Assembly: GCA_023055505.1 (NCBI GenBank)
Contig: JALIRH010000005.1
Span: 2,356,001 to 2,420,000, forward strand
Length of the DNA: 64,000 bases
Source: Callipepla californica brunnescens
Taxonomy: Eukaryota; Chordata; Aves; Galliformes; Odontophoridae
Direction of reading: 5' to 3'
Shown: positions 11,726 to 25,170 of the stretch, one piece after another
How the letters are laid out: every line of letters starts with the position of its first letter
Numbering within the stretch: the stretch's first letter is position 1
Notes under the pieces: model-generated
Database searches by the model: none
Told to the model about the DNA's origin: nothing
The model's input: only the letters and a program-made list of their open reading frames with translations
Translations under genes and position numbers: made by a program

Positions 11726-14700
11726 TTACACTTAAAGGTGAACTCAGTGTATTTCTGCCCACCTTGTAAAACAGAAGAAAGCTCCTGTTGATCTCCATAC
11801 ATGTACACATCTCCATGTCACACCTCCTCCAGGCCAGACTTATAGTGAAAGAAGAATTCATTCACAGATGTTGATGAACTTCAGTAGATTTTATTCCCAA
11901 AACTCTGCTTCCATGCGTCAGATCAACAGTAGAACTGAAAACAGCTGTTACTGCATCAGCTGTCTCTTTTGCTGTATTTGAAAACAGGGCATGGAAAGGA
12001 CTAGCTGTAGATATAGGGTTGTTTGTTTTTGTTTTCCATTTTTCAAGGATACATTATTACTTCAGGTAAATACAATGAGTAAAACAGGACTTATTTTTTT
12101 TTACAGATGTGTTAAAATGCAGCCTGTGTAGCAAGACAGCTTTACCTTCTTGTGCTAGATGTCTCCAGATAGAGCAGCCTCCTCCTCAAAATGTCACCTC
12201 TCTTGAAACACTGCAAATTTGATTGCAGTTTACTTTCCTCTAAACAAGATTTAGTTCCTTGTTCTTCATCCTGCTAATGGGCATCTGCTTGGGACGCTCT
12301 TTTCCTCAGCCTTGCAAATCTATGTGAACACCTTCACAATTATCCCATTAGACTACTTTTTTTTTTTTTTTTAATTAAATATCTTCAACAAGGAAACTCG
12401 GACCTAAGGATCAATGAAAAACATAATTTCCACCCTCACCTACTGTGCATTTTACAGGAATGCAAATACATGAAAAGCATTGCCATTGCTTTAGAGACTC
12501 CCTGCATCACTAAAATTAAGACATAACACACTGTGTGCAAAGACTAACACCTTGGACAGTCTCCACGGTTGAAAAATGGAATGGCTTTTGTCAGTGTGGT
12601 AATTCTGACACTTTCTGTGAGTGCTGTGTATGTTGACTGGCACTTAACTTCACAGATTTCTGAGTGTGACTTTTTCTTCTGCTGCTCACAGCCACACCTA
12701 CGGAACTTTAACTCTTCTTTTGCATAGAGTGTCTGGCAAATACACTCCAATTATTCTGCCTCAAACTATTGCATCATTTACTCTAAGCTTTTGCTTAGGA
12801 AAAAATAAAAGCATATATCATGTTATTCGCTCTTCTTGTTGAAACATCTTTAATAAACAGGTGTGCCTTTATGTGTGTCTAAATGGGGGATTCAGGAGCA
12901 CCTCTGTGTTCCTGGCTTGGGATGCATGCCTGGCCACACCTTGGCTATATATGAGGAGAAAACGTGCACTTAAATCAGCACACTCCCTTAATCTTGTGCT
13001 TGTGGCTAACTGGGAAGTCCAAAATGGTGTGGCACTCTCCCATGTTCTTTTGGAGATAGGTTGGAGGAAGACTCGGTCTAAGCATTCACACTTTGCAATG
13101 AAGGAAAACCATTTTAAATAAAAAGGAAACTCAACTCAGCTGCATCTTAGGGCAATTCACACACAAGGCACAGAGTGTCTTCCTTTTGATTTAGACGCTA
13201 TTAGGTGTTGTCTTGGGATCTGAAAGTTCCTGAAGAACTGAAATCAGTGGCTTTGAAAGAAGAAGCAAAGAGAAATACATACACAGAAAGATTAGATCTC
13301 TAGGAAAGATGAAGGCTCAACTTCAGCGTCTATCTGGGGTTTTCAAAAGTGACAATTAATTTTGGGCACCTCCTAACTTTGCTGGGACATTTTTTCCAAA
13401 AGCAAATGAGAATGCTGCCTGAAGTTTGGCAGCTTGATGCAGAAATCCCTTTCCAAATGTTACCTATTTTGTATTCCATGGCTGAGTGACAATGAAGAGA
13501 CACTGCTACAAAGGCATGATGATGCTGATTGCCAGGGAGAGAACGAAAGCCCCAACCTGTAAGAAAATCCTACTGGCAGGACAATGACAGTGAGATTTCA
13601 GGTGTGCTCACAGGCTCTGTATCAGCATAACCACAGTAAAGAGTTCCAAAACATACTTAGAATTGTAGCTATGTATGTACTAGTCAAGAAAGAAAAAAAA
13701 AGAAAAGAGATTTCACTAGAAAAATCCTTCCTACAGTAAGACTGCTGGCTCTCAAGGATAATCTGCAAGAAAATCTAATTTACAGAAGCTAATTAGCTTT
13801 AGATACTTAAAACCAGACTGGTTGAAGCAGTGGTAAATAGACAGTAGAGAATAATCCTGCCCAGACAGAAACTGCTTGTTCCAACAGGTCTTTTCTGTAT
13901 TCAGCTTTGGAGTCAATCTTAATGAAGGTTTTGTTTGGGAGTATTACAGTCAAGGGTTAAATCAGAGCAGCGGAAGAGAGACATTAAAATGTATAGGGAG
14001 AGTAGGAGAAAAGGGGTTGTTTTTATTTCAGATTTGAAATTAGATGAAGGGTCACTGAGGCTGGGAAATACACAAAGGCTGTCCCAGGGTCCAGCCTGTT
14101 CTGGAAAAAAGGGCTCTCACACCAACAGTAGACAGATTGTGTGGAAGGACAGAGCGAAGTCTAGACAAGTGAGGGGTGTGTGGAGAAAAGAGACCTTTTT
14201 TCCAAAATGTCCACATCTCTATAATTCCATAATTGATGTCTTTCAGCTGGCCGAGTTTTAAAGGCCAGACAGACAATTTGGAATTTGAATATTCTTTTGC
14301 TGCAGCTGTCTGAAATCTGAAAGTATTGCATTTATCTTTAATGAGTTCATTGCTCTACTGCTGCATCTCAACTTAGCATCATCCAAAGTACAAGGAATGG
14401 ATTGTGTGACTCTTGGGGAACGTGATAAGAGATTCCTATTACCTTAAATGGAGAATGACTTGACTTGTACCAGTGGCAGCTTCTTAATTGCAGCACCCAC
14501 ATGTCATCAAGAAAGCCATTTACCTGTTGTCAATTACTGTAATTTGGTGGCCATCCTTACTTCTGTTTTTGCTGTCATGCACAGTGATAGTTTCAGTAAG
14601 TGGCAAGCTCGCAAATTGATGCTGCTGAATCCAATATACAATCTTGTTTTTCTAAGCTCATAACAAAATGGTTGGAAACCAAATTTCTTACACTACTCCT

Positions 14701-17121
14701 CAGGGATCACCCGTTTTTTTTGTTTTTATATGTGCGTGACATATGCCTGATCTTACATCCAATCGTCACAGATGGGAATTGAATATACTTTCATGAAAGG
14801 TTACCAAAAACGCATACACACACACACACAAAAAGAAGTAAATGTAACTCAAAGTTTTTTTTTTTTCAGAGCTTTGTTTGTTTTTTAAACACTGATTCTC
14901 TTCATAGTTATCTAAGATACTGTTGATGCAGTTCCTGTATATTCACTATGCTTTTTATATTCTCAGTGCCATCTTTTCAGGGGCAAAACCGGACTATACT
15001 GGTTTTTGGTAGCAGCAGGGCATACCTAAACAGCTGAGATTACAGGTGGTAAAAGGATAACTTGGTAAACATGAAGAAGTCCATGGATGAAGGGAGCTTG
15101 ATAGGATATGCTGACATGCCTGTTGGATCGCTAAATACTTAAAAACAACCAGCAACAAAAGGCTGAATATCCACTTCAGGGAAACACAGTGAGAATAAAA
15201 ATCAGAGAGATAAAGAATCAGAATCTCTGTGTAAAACTGCTGCAAGAGCTACCAGAAAGTTAAAAGAAAAAAAAATCAAGAAAATACATCTAATACTGTA
15301 CTATCCTTGACGGTGCCAGAATGCATTTCCATACTCAGAAAAATCTCTTCTGTTTGTGTGTAAAAATCCAAAGGATATAATTCTCATCACACATGCTGCT
15401 ATTCACGGTACTGACAGAGTATTTACATAGAAATCAGAGGAATTACTCGAGATATACATTGGTATTACAGTGACCATAATCTGACTCTGCAGGGGACAAT
15501 TCTTGTTAACTCTACTCGGGCTACAAACTACTGCCATTTGCATTTCTTCTTCCATTTGTCACAACCAGATGGGAGTTAGTTTCACCAAAAAGCTCTGTAG
15601 TACAAACACAGGCTTTTAAAAAGTCCCTTACGTGAAAAGATATCTGATGATGCATTTTTTACCTAATTAAGAAAAACTCATGTTGTTAAACTAAAAGGAC
15701 TGAGTTCAACCCCAGGGGCAACAGCTTTTCCACAGTTATGCCCACTAAATTGGGTTGCTTTAATTTTACTGGAACAATCATACATGCCTGTGCATTGGTG
15801 CAGGCAGTTTTTCAGGAGTTCACGTTTATTTCGTAATTCTTTACTATCACCAAGCTTTCCTGGCAGTGTTACTTTTCTTGCTGATCATTACCAATTAGTT
15901 TTGGTCTTGTGATTTTTAAATTAAGGATCCTTTTAAAGAAGCGAACTCTGCACACCGATTAAGAGGCACACGTCTTGTGAATTTTATCTTTGGGTATGCC
16001 AACCACTCCAGCTGACTTCAGTGTCAACTGCACATGAGCATCTGTAGAAGTGACTAATTTTTGAAATTTCTTTCCTAATTTTGAACCATTTTTGGAAACT
16101 TATTTCCTAACTTTATTTAGCTTTATCACCGTGCTTCTCCTAATAACATTTTACTGCTTTGTTAAATGGGAATTACTTTTGTAGTATGATACACTAAGAA
16201 AGTTTGTGCTTTTTATGCTACTGCCATACTATTTGTTTCCACAACTGGAAATCTTAACAGAATGTGTAATAGTCACTGACCCTACAGAGAAATTTCTTCA
16301 GTATTGTAAATGGTCGTAAATGACTTTGAGAACAAGCAGAGTTGGAAAACAGCTTGCAATAGAAAAACAGCCTTGGAAGAGCTTTTAGAAGCCAGGTTAT
16401 TGTTTGTACTCTGTAAAGGGAACATTTGACAATGTGGGTCAAGTTGTAATGAAGTACTTAGTTTTCAATTCTGACTTTACAGTTCTGATTATGTAATTTC
16501 ATGTGTCAGTGTACACTATTACTCTGCCAACTGTAGCTCCTACTTGCAAAGCAGTTACTGTACTAATAAGCTACATTGCACAGTGTACATGGTAAGGGAA
16601 TATTATTCATGTTTCAAAGGAGGAGAAAAATGAGTCATGACCTGACATATGCAAGGTAACACTGGAAACTCAGTGTAGAGCATTGGCACTGAATATGGTA
16701 ATTTTTTTACTTCCACTCTCTATCTCTTTCTCCAGAAGAGCTACAGGTAGTCCAGAAGGAATGTGACTCTCACTTCATCTCTGTGTGTTTTCTCCTGGCT
16801 ACACATAGCAAGAGCCATTCGTCTATTTTCACTTCCCTACCTTTCATAATATGTCCTGTACTATTTTGAATATAAAACATACCCTTTTCTCCCTGCAACT
16901 GTGGAGATCATTAGGCAGAAGACTATCTGATTTAAATTTCAAAGCAGTTCTTTGTAAACTGCTTCCTTATGGTGGAACCACGAGCTAATGCTTTTAAATG
17001 AAATCTTCACTAAGCACATTAAAAATTACAGGGCATTGAATGCAAGGTGCATTTCAGGCTACATCTGCAATGTAGCATACAAATGGAGTCAGTACGTCAA
17101 AACCTTCTGATTGTTGGAGCA
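11726..17121. other. Intergenic or intronic sequence without recognised features
   Basis: AT-rich, with T and A runs (12358-12374 and 13691-13702) and the short CA microsatellite. No supported gene on either strand. Confidence 0.5.
14816..14830. repeat. (CA)n microsatellite
   Basis: An uninterrupted run of CA dinucleotides of about seven units. Confidence 0.9.
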
Positions 17122-17396
17122 ACTACACATATTTTCATTTTCTGGCAGTACATGCAGTCTTTATTCCTTCATCTCACCCCTGCTTTAAACTTTGCACTTA
17201 ATTGGACATATATACATTTATACATACCTTGAACTATGTGAGTCTTCTCCATGTAACACCATCAGGAGAAAGCAAGTACCTAAAAAGTGTGGAGTATGGA
17301 GTTGTTTTAATATAAAGACTTATGGAAAGCCCTGACTTGGAAGTCTCAGAGATGGCAGGCAGAATATAGCCAACCATTAGAATGAAAAATGTAGTG
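17122..17396. repeat. Local duplication, copy 1
   Basis: This segment is a diverged copy of 18833-19119. Shared blocks include TTTCATTTTCTG, CATGCAGTC and TTATTCCTTCATCT, then TTTATACATACCTTGAA and CAACCATTAGAATGA. On the minus strand both copies have TTCAAG|GTATGTATAAAT, a good splice-donor context (exon end 17228 here). No protein was recognised; the frame ends at a stop just before the donor in this copy. Confidence 0.75.
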
Positions 17397-18499
17397 GCTG
17401 TTTGAGCAAGTTCTTTTGTTCTGATTCTGAAACTCTTTGGCTTGACACCACTGTCACTCATTTAGCGCAGACACCTAAAAGTCACACAAACTCTATCTCG
17501 ACCTCTTTGTCAGCTTATATGTAAACACATCTGAGCATAAGATGTCCCACGTATACTTATCATATGACTAATTGCAAACCAACTATTTTGCATTCATAGA
17601 ATACATCATATTATGCCAGTTACAATCAGCCTTTGTCATTTACCACACAGGGATGGCTGAATCCATTAATACAAAAAATAGCAATACACAGTGGACCTAC
17701 ATAACCTCATATGGTGCTATCTTCCTCTTCGCAGCATCATCAGTTCCCAAGCCCCTTGCCCATTCTCTTTCCTCAGACAACAACAGCAGTCCACAGCACG
17801 GCATTGACAATGAACAGAGACAGAGGCTGTGCACTGCCTGGGACAGTGCAACCGACTGAGGCCAGATTGAAGCCCTAGCTGTTCCTTCTGTCCGCTTTTC
17901 TCCCAGATAAAGACTGACATAGGTTGATGTGACACTGCCAGGCTTCCTCCTTTTGTAACTAGGCTCCAGGCACAGTGCCAGTCTGCCATGCTGGTTGAGT
18001 TCCAGAGGCAGGCAAGTACATAGCAGCTGTAGAGTTGTGAATGGGTCTTCTAATCTAAGCATCTGTTGTGGGCCTGAACAGCATCTTATGTGCCATGGTA
18101 TCTGAGGAACGGAAAAAGAGAGACACCAGTGAGACATCATCTGTCTTTTGTTACCTCTGGTGCAAAGAATAATCTCATTCTAAAATGGTAGTTGTCAAAG
18201 AAACTTCTTAAAGTGTTTAATACCTGTTCAAGCAGGACATGTAATTTTCTTCTGTTTTTTGTGCTAGGATTTGATGGCGCTGTCTACATCTCTGTGAAAT
18301 TTGTCACAGTGCAGGGAGACAGCAAATAAATGTGCCTAAGGGAATACATACTTACTGTGAATGCAAAGTATGACAAAGGAGTATATGCAAATCGTGGCAT
18401 GCCATGACAGTAAGTCACTGAACCACATTACCAGTCCAAGCTGGAGGAGAGATGTACAGAGTTTGTCACTAATGGAGTGCTCTCATTCCCTCGACCACA

Positions 18500-18540
18500 C
18501 TATTGCAGGACTACAAATCACACTTAGTATCCTGCAATAG
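18500..18540. repeat. Perfect 11-bp inverted repeat with 19-base loop
   Basis: CTATTGCAGGA at 18500-18510 is exactly the reverse complement of TCCTGCAATAG at 18530-18540. It could fold as a hairpin. No gene or element boundary is attached to it. Confidence 0.8.
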
Positions 18541-18832
18541 ATATCGTAGTAGATCTACTTGAGGATAGAATAGGGAAACTGCCATTCCCTATGGAGAAAA
18601 ATATCAGCATATGTTTTTCTACACTATATTTTCTGATCCTTATATAACAGAGCTTCTGCACTGAGAAACTCCAGGACAACTTCAAGATCATCAGACTGTT
18701 TTCAAGATTAGAAACAGAGAAATAGTACATTTTCAGGTTATTGCATTTTTGTGCCCTGTTAAGGAAAGCCGACCACTCTCAACTTTGAGCCTTGTATGGA
18801 GGTAGTCCATTTCTCTAGTGACCCATTTTCTT

Positions 18833-19119
18833 GACTACATATCTTTTCATTTTCTGCCAGAACATGCAGTCCTTATTCCTTCATCTGAATACAGCTTTGA
18901 GCTTTGCATTTAAATGGACATCCTACATATATTTATACATACCTTGAATTCTGTGAGGCTTCCCCATGAGACAGCCTTTGCCTAGGGTTCTGGAAAATGC
19001 CAGTATGTAAAGAGTTTGAGGAAGCTGTAACGTAAAGATCCATGGAGATTCTTGACTTCTTGTTGATGTGAGGCAGAAGCTGGCCAGCTTTCATCCAACC
19101 ATTAGAATGAATGTAGTAG
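18833..19119. repeat. Local duplication, copy 2
   Basis: This is the partner of 17122-17396, in direct orientation about 1.7 kb away and colinear over about 280 bases. The donor-like minus-strand site TTCAAG|GTATGTATAAAT ends an exon-like block at 18943. In this copy the codons before the site stay open. It could be a tandem segmental duplication or two copies of an unrecognised repeat family. Confidence 0.75.
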
Positions 19120-22100
19120 GAACATTAAAAGAGTAGAAAAAAACAATGTGAAAGAAATTGTCTAGCATTCTCTACTGATTTCCACTTAAGAAAAAAAAAA
19201 TTAAAGGGCATGCACCTAAAAGGACTGTGACAAAGTCTGCTGTTAATTTATCTGGTTTATATGACAGTTTAAAATAAAGATTCAGATAAGGGGTCTGGTA
19301 TACACCGCTGGCTCCATCTCTGGGCTCAGCCATTAGCTGGCTCCATCTGTGTAGAAATATCTTTTCCATGACAGGAAACTATTTGGTGTCAATTATTTCC
19401 TTTACTACTTTCAAACAGAGGCACTGTGTCTGAGGCTTATCAGGGTGAGACTTAAACAGGCAAACTAAACCAAATGTTATGCACATGAAAGCTACAAAAC
19501 GTGTAAGATGATATTATTTACATTTTATTTTCTTCTGTATGAACTTATATTTGCTAAACAGCAGTAGGAATTCACATTAGGTATGAAAGGTCCAGAGAAA
19601 ATGAATCACTCTTTTTATAGGCTGAATAAGAGTGGGAGTAAAAACATGAGTTATGGAAAACTAGATTATTTGGAGCTAATCGGAAATAAAAAGAATTTAT
19701 CTTTCACACTTCCTGTGAAAATATATTAATACATTTTAAAATAATCTTTTTATCCCTACTGCTTGTTGCTTTATATCAATATGAACAGCGTATTTCCTGC
19801 AAGTAAGCCTGACAAATTCTTTTATATGAGAGACATACGTATTTTTTTTGATCCAGTGATGTAATTGTCATATCACTGACAATTATTCTACTACATTATA
19901 GTAACCACGACATTACTTGATTTCAATGTGAATCAAGTATCCTTTTTTGGAGGATGGGCTACTTTCTGCCAGCAGTGCTCAGAACATTTACCTGGAGAGG
20001 GAACGTGACTGAGAAGTGAAGATACATAAGCTCAAAAGTTGACAAAGTATTGCTGGAGCAATCTGCCCTCTGATTTGTGACTTGACTGCAAGTCATTGAG
20101 TTATTTTTTAAGTCATCTGATACACTGTGTATGTAAATAAACATGAGCCTGAGGATAAGTCATGTTTGTTGAAAACAAGTACAGTTTGTTCATTCACACT
20201 TCGGAGTTATTCAAGTGACCTCACACTCAAGACAAATGCTCCTCCATGCACAGAGAACCCAAATCTAGGGACTAAAACCAGGAGTACTTTGCAATTGACT
20301 AAAAACAAGATGGGCCCTAAATCTGAGTTCCATGAGCATCACTATGCATAGAACAGTACTCAGAAGAAAAATACTTACTCAGAGGAAACAAGGGAGGACC
20401 AGAGCCTTCTTGTTAGGTTGTTATGAAAAGGCAAACAAATGGGCAGAAATAATACAAAAACCACCACTTGTGAAGAGCTTTTTATAAATTGAAAACATAA
20501 CGTATGGGTGAGCCATCAACAAATCAGCAGCACTAAGATTGTGTGCACTTTATCCTCAACACACTGCAATCCAGTTCCCAGCACAATATCAGCACAATAC
20601 AGGAAACCAACTGTGTGGTATCCATGTTATTTTATATACCTAGAAAATCTAATCCCAAAACAGTTTTTATTGATGAAGTGAATTAGACTATTTCACTGCA
20701 AGTGTCATTATTACATATGCCTAACCAATACTTCCAGTGCTTGTGTATGGTATGAAACATGGGGAATGCAGCAAGAATCCTTCTACTTTAGAAAACTTGA
20801 GTGCAGTGAAGGGAGAGATGTTGCAAGCGAGATCAGTTACTGATACTGCCATGCACACACTGAAGTCAATGGAGCTGCACAGATTAATTGTGCCTGCTGG
20901 AGCACAAAGCAAAGTCCTTTTGACCATTAGTTGTGTAATTATTACCCAAGAGGGGGTCCTGAGGACACTTTTTACTGCACTGGTGGAGTGCTTTCTATTC
21001 CAAAAGCAATCCCATAGCAGCTATCTCAGCATATTGCCCACTTAGAACTGACTGAACACTGGATAGTCTTCTGTATCCCAGGAACACATTTTTCTGCAAA
21101 ACTACTCGGTATTCCACAGACAGTTTAAGTCAAGTGACTTAAATTCTCAAGAAAACAAATCCAAAACTTGGCTGATTTTTTTGGTGCTGTGCAGCAGAAC
21201 CTAAATGCATTCTTTGCATGTGAGACTGCAGTCTCATGCCCATCTGTTTCACTGTGGCAAAATTAAAGAAGCTCCATTCTCATCCTGAGAAGTTTTTGTT
21301 GGACTTTTTAAACAAATAATGAACAAAATCAGATACTGAAAGAAATGCAGTTGAACCCAGCATGTTACTAAATCTTTCTGTTTGTTTTGCCACAATAATG
21401 CCTGGGTATTGGACTGCTTTATATTTCATGCCACATACTCCAAGTATTGGTGGTGAAACAAAACTTTTTTGGCAGAGCTCTCATACCATTAGCACATACA
21501 TGATGACTAAAACCTCCAGTTCCTTCAAACCATCAGAAAAAAATGCTTTCTTGAGTACAGTGCATCTCACCAAAATCAAGGTGCTGTTGTGCTATTTAAC
21601 TAAACAGGTGAGCATGGAAGAAGAGCTGGGATTTACCACATGGTAGAAAAGCTTGTTGAGGAAGGCACTGGTTAACGTCCTGACATGCACAGTGTTTGCA
21701 TCAGCAAAATCTTCAGCAGATACTACGTTTTCGGAAGCTTTCTCTTCAGTTCATGCCTCACAGAGTAATTTGTTTAGAGTAAAACATGGGAGAGCCTACA
21801 TCACTGCAAATTAATTACACACTACTTTCTATTACAATCTTTGACCTTCTTTTGTAACTAGAAAAACCTTCAGTCTCTTTGTATCTTCTATGCACTTCAG
21901 CATGCGTAGTTGAGTTAAACTCTAACAACTCTATGTACTCCATTCTGGGGGAATGTAAGCTCTCTTCATAAAAATTTTAATTAATCATGACTTTAACAAA
22001 AATTCCTTAGCAGACATATGTCATTATTGCAATGTCATTATTTGCAATATTTTTGCCATTCTCTTACTCTTTCTAAAAACACATAGGGAAAAAGAAGTGC

Positions 22101-22365
22101 TTGTTTTTCTGCACATGATGTTGAATGGAGGTATTGCCATCTGAGGAAGTTCAGATCTGAACAGAGGGAACTGCATTTGCGAAGTGTTTAAGGTATGCTT
22201 ACAGACAGCCAGTCCTGAGCTGTAGCACTTTGATGTGGGGAATCATGGGGCTCCACAGATAGGAAAAGAGCAGCAGGAACCTCTGTTTATGACAGCACTC
22301 AGAAGACATCTGTAAGGGAAACAGGAACATGCTGCAGATAACAAAATGGGCAAATTGACAGCCTG

Positions 22366-22391
22366 TATATATATATATATATATATATATA
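22366..22391. repeat. (TA)n microsatellite
   Basis: Thirteen TA units, followed by a degenerate ATAATAATATATATAAT stretch. It is likely to be polymorphic. Confidence 0.95.
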
Positions 22392-22519
22392 CATAATAAT
22401 ATATATAATGAAATGTAAGTTATGAAAACTATAGGATTTATTTTATATAAGTCTGCTGTTGATATCCAACAAGTTTTGAACTTCATAAAACCTGTTATTT
22501 TTTTTTTCTTTTTTTTCAG

Positions 22520-22710
22520 TGGCCTGATGCTGATGAAACTTCAGAGACTGATGGAAATATTTCACTCCCATCTAGTATTGTGAATGAAACTTTAGAAGGA
22601 CAAGTGGCCAGGATACAGCACAAAAAGCACTTTTTACTTTTATCAGAATACTTTCCTGTTTTTATTCGAATCTGATCTCTCAGAAAATAAAGGTTACTGC
22701 CTTGTTTAAA
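22520..22710 (+). other. Possible terminal-exon-like segment (unconfirmed)
   Basis: A long pyrimidine tract ending CTTTTTTTTCAG (22508-22519) is followed by 51 open codons starting TGG CCT GAT GCT GAT, a TGA at 22673-22675, and AATAAA at 22686-22691. Order and spacing resemble an acceptor, last coding exon and poly(A) signal on the plus strand. The predicted peptide matches no family I know, and the minus strand is also open here, so this may be chance. Confidence 0.2.
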
Positions 22711-23275
22711 GGCTATTTGTGAACAACGTGTAGAGAAAAAAAATGAGGCTTTTCCTCGGGGCTGTGGTTGTAAATGGATTTGGGTTATTAGAGATACAGT
22801 TGTAATCTGAATACTAAGCAATAGCTAATATTATGCCATTCTTAAATTCCAAAGTATTAGAAAAAAATCAATAGAATAAATCCTGGCAGCAAATTGCCAT
22901 TCTCATTTGGTATATTATTCAATCTTTAATTCTCTTATTGAGGAAGAAGCTGTAAACATTGTATCATGTCAAATGTTTACCACTACCACCACCACCCGGA
23001 GTACTTGCACAACACAAAAACTACATTACATCCAATATCTCTGAACTGCAAGGCAACTTTTAAAAAATTCTCTATGCTATTAACCTGTGGACGATCCCTA
23101 GACATGACTGCACTGCATTTGATGATAATAATACTCTTGAAAAGCAGCGTTCGGGAGGTGAAATTTTATGATGCAGTCAACACCATGGTTCTAATTTCAA
23201 AGGCTTGCTTTGACTTTCAATAATATACATGGAGTATTTATTCAGAGAGGAACTTCAAAGTCTATTCAGAGTGTT

Positions 23276-23297
23276 TTTATTTATTTATTTATTTTTC
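23276..23297. repeat. (TTTA)n microsatellite
   Basis: About five TTTA units near the centre of an AT-rich stretch. Confidence 0.85.
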
Positions 23298-23561
23298 CTT
23301 CTAAAAATGTAATTAGTTTAGGATAGGAGACAGAGATAACTCATTTCCTGAAATGAATGCACTTTTTCACAAAGGTCGGGTGGTGAATGAAATGGAAGTT
23401 CCAGAAGTGCAGAGCAGAGGATGGGACTCTCATGTCCCCATATCACACTGCTGGAATGGGACCTTGTAATTACCTCCTCCTCACTTCAAAGCAAAATCAG
23501 ATACAGAACTAAAGAGAAACAAGCCAAAACTCTTTCTTTTGCTGTTGAGTTAATGTGCAGG

Positions 23562-23622
23562 AAAAAAAAATATATATATATATATTTTTTTTTAATTATA
23601 TATATATATATTTTTTTTTTAT

Positions 23623-23653
<31 letters not shown>
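23562..23653. repeat. Compound A/TA/T low-complexity tract
   Basis: A run of A is followed by three alternating (TA)n and T(n) blocks with a period near 27 bases, ending in about 17 T. It can self-pair extensively. Confidence 0.9.
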
Positions 23654-25143
23654 GCTTCAGCAGCTGAACTGTTTATTTCTCTGCCTCCATCAATATATGA
23701 AGTTTGACCTTTGAATCTGAGCTCCTTGTTCTGCCAAATCTCCTCCCAGATAGTGATGGAGGAGATTTTCCTCACTAAGGCTTAAACTTAAAAGGGTACT
23801 TTAAAAGGTACAGATACACACCCTGTACTTTTATCACCCTCATGCTAGTCCTTTTAATTGCTATTTTAAGTCCTTCTCAGCTGAAGAACAGTAATTTTCT
23901 TTCCCAGCCTCAGGAGCTGCCTGCTTCAGTCTTTTAAGTTGGAAACTCTCTATGGGTAGGTCAAAGCCACAGGAGTCTGTTCGAGGTGGCCTCCCACGGG
24001 CAAACCGCAGACTGGTTCTCAGCCTGTGTGACAAAAAACATTCCAGTTCATATTACTGAACCTCAGGGAAAATGGAATGCGCCAACTGAAGCAAAACCTG
24101 CAAGTCAAATTATTTGACATCAAAAGCCATTACCCCCAGAACAGCAATTGCTCTCAGAGCACCATACAGAAATTGAGTTCTCCTCTCATGGAGAGAAAGG
24201 AAAACAACTCCTTTGCACTGCAAAACCAGCATGCCTGTAATTCATATGGGGAATGAATGCATGCAGTGCCAGCCATCCCTAGCTCCCACTCTTTGCTCCC
24301 TGATGAGCACGTGTGTTCTAGGGGTAATCTTACACGAGGTCACAGAAGGTTGACACTGCAACAGAATGTGTAATAGTGGACCTGGCCTCTGGTTTGATAT
24401 TATTTATCACCATTTGCTACTGTTTTTCCCAGTTAGCAGGTATTGGTTTGTTCCTTTGCTCTTGTTAAGTTGTGCTATTTCCTACAGTGGTGATGACTGC
24501 AGCCACATGGCTGTTGGGCATTCATTTGGCAGCTCAGAGCACTGAACACAGCACCAGAGCCAAATTATGCAGTGTCAGAGCTGTTCCAGCCCACTGCTCA
24601 GCCGTCCAGTAGTGTAGCAGTTCATTAGTCCCGATTAATTGCACAGCTTGGCTACTGCTATTGTCCTGCATTCCTTAACAACCTGCTTTATTTTCTTTCA
24701 ACATAAAAGCCCCTAAAAGAAAATAAAAAACAAAACTATGTAAAGACTCAAGTAATTGCAGAAAGTCACTACTGTTAGTTAGCTTATTAGTTCCATTGAG
24801 AAAACGGAGCTTCTCTGCAGCTAAAAGAGTGAGAGGAAAAGAATGTAAAATATCCTCAGCAGCACAGTGACCCCGGGGCAACACTTTGGCCAGATTTCAG
24901 CCCAGTGCTGTGAAAAAAAAAAAAAAAAAAATAGGCCAACCATCCTGCCAAAATGTTTCCAGGGATATTTCCCCAATATGCTGCACTAATTTAAAGCAAC
25001 TACGGCATACATACAGTATCATTTACTCTTTGACACACTCAGCCCTACAGTGTGAGCTATTAAGTAACACACAGCAGTTACTCATACTTACAGAAAAACC
25101 TGGTACAAATTCATTGCCTGAGAATTACTTGATTCTGCTTTAT

Positions 25144-25170
25144 AAAATAAATAAATAAATAAATAAAAAT
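25144..25170. repeat. (AAAT)n microsatellite
   Basis: Six to seven AAAT units following TTTATAAAATAA. Confidence 0.9.
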
